Below are positions 61,482 to 64,000 of a DNA stretch of 64,000 nucleotides, piece by piece. Where the stretch lies: contig CM051456.1 in assembly GCA_028274465.1 (NCBI GenBank), positions 65,954,753 through 66,018,752 of the forward strand. The letters run 5' to 3'. The notes below the pieces were generated by a model. That model saw nothing but the letters and a program-made list of their open reading frames with translations, did no database searches and was not told where the DNA came from. This DNA is from Plantago ovata. Its lineage: Eukaryota > Streptophyta > Magnoliopsida > Lamiales > Plantaginaceae. The position numbers and the translations under genes were made by a program. Positions within the stretch are counted from its first letter, which is position 1, and each line of letters opens with the position of its first letter.

Positions 61482-61847
61482 GTGTCATACGAGGTACTAA
61501 CTGTTGTTTGTAGGAACCATGCTAAGGGAAAGGAGCATTCCCGTATGATTACTATGAAGTATTGGAAGGGGATCGATTACAACCATGTCAAGAAGAGTGA
61601 CCTCGTTAGATGTGCGTTCGAGCCAAGGGGTTTTGCAACAACGTCGTGGATTATCCAAGAGGAGGAGCTAGAGTACACCTGGAGTAAGGACTCCTATGCC
61701 TATTCATGCACCACCGAAGGGACAGAAACCATTATTACGTCAGCAATCCATCACGAGGACTGCAAAGTTCGAGTGAACTGGAAGGCACCGGGACAATCTA
61801 GCCGCGATGGATTCAATCTCGAGTTCGCAGTTGCTAGAAGGTTCTGA
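61482..61847 (+). pseudogene. N2 downstream-ORF position: diverged remnant
   Basis: The leader gtttgtaggaaccATG (ATG at 61518) matches the start of M2's downstream ORF, but the coding sequence is different and that ATG soon meets a TGA. Another frame stays open to 61847 (MKYWKGIDYNHVKKSDLVRC, WIIQEEELEYTWSKDSYAYS). I do not recognise it. It may be a diverged or exchanged downstream ORF. Confidence 0.35.
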
Positions 61848-61857
61848 AGCGCTAGTT

Positions 61858-62737
61858 TGGTTCCAAAACATAATGACATGGGTGCCCAGCCTCTCGTTGG
61901 GGTGCCCCTTACCTGCCTCTAAAGGGAGCATCATATAGACATCGGTCGCATCAACCGTAGAGAATGTGGTCGACATTGGAAAAGATGGTAGAAGACTTCA
62001 AAGTATCCGAGCAGCTTACTGAAACCTTCTCGGGGTGTAAAACGCTGGAGGGGGAGGTCCTGATACCACTGCCCTTTCCCCTTCAACAGTTCACATCCTA
62101 TTGGAGGGCTCCAGGATGGAGGATTCCATAACAGCGGCGGCTAATCTTGAGAATTCTACTCGACACTACAACTCTACTAGTGAGGATGTGCGTGACAGTA
62201 GTGACAATGAAGGCCATACGGGCAATGATGATACTAAATGGAGGAGCTGTTCCTATCTGGCCTATGATTGAAACTACCACGCCTACCAGAAGACCTGATG
62301 ACACCCTATAAGCTCCCAGAGCAGTCCCAATAACTCACAAGCACCATACCAGCCGACCGAGGCCAACCATGGGGTAACATCTAGTATCACATCTTATTTC
62401 CTCATTTTTTACTGCTAGGGACAGCGTTAATTTCATGAGGGGGGATGGATTAAGTGATCTAATGTTGTTAGTTTGGAGCTTGGTATTGGTTAGGGAGTGA
62501 GTATAGTACCTGGCAGTTTTATCGTGAAGTTGCATTTGCACGTTACCGCTTTCTTAGTTTTTTAGGTTGATCACTACATTCCTCTAGGATAGTCTTGATG
62601 TTTTATATGGAGTTATGCCGAATTTTTTTGAACTTTTTATGGGTAGATCACCCTAACTATGCCAGTAATCGTGATGCTCATCTCTATGAATTTGTTTGAG
62701 GTTTTTCTCGCTTGGCTTGTCACATTTATGTATTGCA
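61858..62737 (+). repeat. Left contig end, duplicated across the gap
   Basis: 880 bp that recur at 62838-63730 with many single-base indels. It ends exactly at ..cacatttatgtattgca, which lies inside the right copy. The sequence is N2 3' interior (acidic-tail remnant, then the shared region beginning gcacgttaccgctttcttag). Confidence 0.9.
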
Positions 62738-62837
62738 NNNNNNNNNNNNNNNNNNNNNNNNNNNNNNNNNNNNNNNNNNNNNNNNNNNNNNNNNNNNNNN
62801 NNNNNNNNNNNNNNNNNNNNNNNNNNNNNNNNNNNNN
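62738..62837. other. Assembly gap (100 N)
   Basis: Exactly 100 N, a standard placeholder for a gap of unknown size; open frames spanning it are artefacts. Confidence 0.99.
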
Positions 62838-63730
62838 TGGTTCCCAAACATAATGACATGGTGGCCCAGCCTCTTCGTGGGGGTGCCCTTACCTGCCTCT
62901 AAGGGGCATACATAGAGACCATCGGTCGCATCAACCGTAGAGAATGTGGTCGACATTGGAAAAGATGGTAGAAGACTTCAAAGTATCCGAGCAGCTTACT
63001 GAAACCTTCTCGGGTGTAAAACGCTGGAGGGGGAGGTCCTGATACCACTGCCCTTTCCCCTTCAACAGTTCACATCCTATTGGAGGGCTCCAGGATGGAG
63101 GATTCCATAACAGCGGCGGCTAATCTTGAGAATTCTACTCGACACTACAACTCTACTAGTGAGGATGTGCGTGACAGTAGTGACAATGAAGGCCATACGG
63201 GCAATGATGATACTAAATGGAGGAGCTGTTCCTATCTGGCCTATGATTGAAACTACCACGCCTACCAGAAGACCTGATGACACCCTATAAAGCTCCCAGA
63301 GCAGTCCCAATAACTCACAAACAGCATACTCAGCCGACCGAGGCCAAACCATGGGGTAACATCTAGTATCACATCTTATTTCCTCATTTTCTTACTGCTA
63401 GGGACTAGCGTTAATTTCATGAGGGGGGATGGGATTTAAGTGATCTAATGTTGTTAGTTTGGAGCTTGGTATTGGTAGGATGAGTATAGTATCTTGCATG
63501 TTTTATCCGTCTGCATTTGCATTTGCACGTTTACCGCTTTCTTAGTTTTTTAGGTTGCATTCACTACATTCATCCTAGGATAGTCTTGCATGTTTTATAT
63601 GGAGTTTATTGCCGAATTTTTGAACTTTTTTATTGGGTAGATCAACCAACTATGCCATTAATCGTATGCTTCATCTCTATGAATTTGTTTGAGGTTTTTC
63701 TCGCTTGGCTTGTCACATTTATGTATTGCA
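62838..63730 (+). repeat. Right contig start, duplicate of 61858-62737
   Basis: Begins tggttcccaaacataatgac and repeats the left contig's last 0.88 kb. In its second half it fits the other family members better (e.g. ggagtttattgcc, gcacgtttaccgc), so it is probably the more accurate version there. Confidence 0.9.
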
Positions 63731-64000
63731 CTTAGTTAAGCTTGGTAGTCTCGACATCACTTAGTGGTGTTTTCTCTACTGCGGTTCACGAAGGCCTTTA
63801 TAATAGGATGATGCATGTTAGGGTCGTATGGTTGTTTTTCCGAGTAATTATGTACTTAAGAGGCAACTAGTCTTCACCATGCTTTGAGATTTCTAAATGC
63901 CTAGGAAGGAGGTAGTGAGAGGTTGTGTGATCCTTTGTTTATAACCTATTCTTCCGAATAGGTTTGGGGAGGGGGTTACACCATCATAGACTTGTTTTCG
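63731..64000 (+). mobile_element. N2 3' interior, running off the window
   Basis: Continues the family's shared 3' region (gtggtgttttctctactgcgg, ctaggaaggaggtag) with a hairpin at 63943-63964 (AACCTATTC-TTCC-GAATAGGTT). N2's 3' LTR and the remainder of N1 should lie beyond the window. Confidence 0.75.

Noticed and set aside
62653..62956. ORFs crossing the N stretch
   Set aside because: They are built over undetermined bases.
35398..64000. Reverse transcriptase or integrase in the LTR elements
   Set aside because: No YxDD, RNase H or integrase motif was found in any open frame between the LTRs; the only RT in the window is in the LINE.

Overview
The window looks like nuclear DNA of a eudicot plant. 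It is AT-rich, its genes are split by GT..AG introns, and it holds REM-type B3 genes, a plant C2H2/EAR zinc-finger gene, Mutator-like, pogo-like, Helitron-like and Stowaway-like elements, a plant LINE, and LTR retrotransposons primed by plant tRNA-Asp. The repertoire would suit an asterid such as a Lamiales species, but I cannot prove the species. I see no tRNA, rRNA or CRISPR.

Layout. 1-5.5 kb: repeats and telomere-like sequence, then three tandem, same-strand B3 genes. One is a C-terminal half, one is intact with four exons, and one is frameshifted at its last splice junction. 6.4-15.5 kb: a minus-strand Mutator-like (MULE) transposase gene. One intron carries a 4 kb LINE with a perfect 14-bp target duplication. 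Its 5' region carries a tandem array of ~545-bp units with (TA)n blocks. 15.9-20.1 kb: a duplicated copy of a nested retrotransposon junction that recurs at 35.1-39.1 kb. 20.3-35 kb: a mostly low-coding region with a broken Myb/SANT-like gene, a two-finger C2H2 gene with a frameshift, a dead pogo-like element, three MITEs, an unrecognised four-exon gene, a small possible secreted-peptide gene, a local ~0.6 kb duplication, and a clear Helitron 3' end at 35,092.

35.1-64 kb is a nested retrotransposon block. Element P (+) starts at 35,398. A complete 8.57-kb element M2 (-, 36,110-44,680, TSD TTTGG) sits in the 5' LTR of P. After the truncated 3' LTR of P comes a fragment of another retroelement (Q), then two related elements, N1 and N2, with N2 apparently inserted in N1. 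These families share TGATGA..TTCATCA LTR ends, a tRNA-Asp primer site and a short coding plan: gag plus aspartic protease, and in M2 a separate downstream Athila/plant-transposon-type ORF. No reverse transcriptase, RNase H or integrase is visible in any of them, so they look non-autonomous and moved in trans.

The most interesting signal is structural. The LTRs carry tandem GC-rich palindromes just upstream of the TATA box, and similar arrays recur inside the elements. A pair of 22-nt hairpins is conserved upstream of the polypurine tract. Both classes show paired (compensatory) changes between copies, which points to selection on the fold or on palindromic binding sites. Around the 100-N gap (62,738-62,837) the ends of the two contigs carry the same ~0.9 kb, so that duplication is almost certainly an assembly artefact. 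Many genes here are broken by single-base indels, several in homopolymer runs, so residual sequencing error should be kept in mind before calling them dead.
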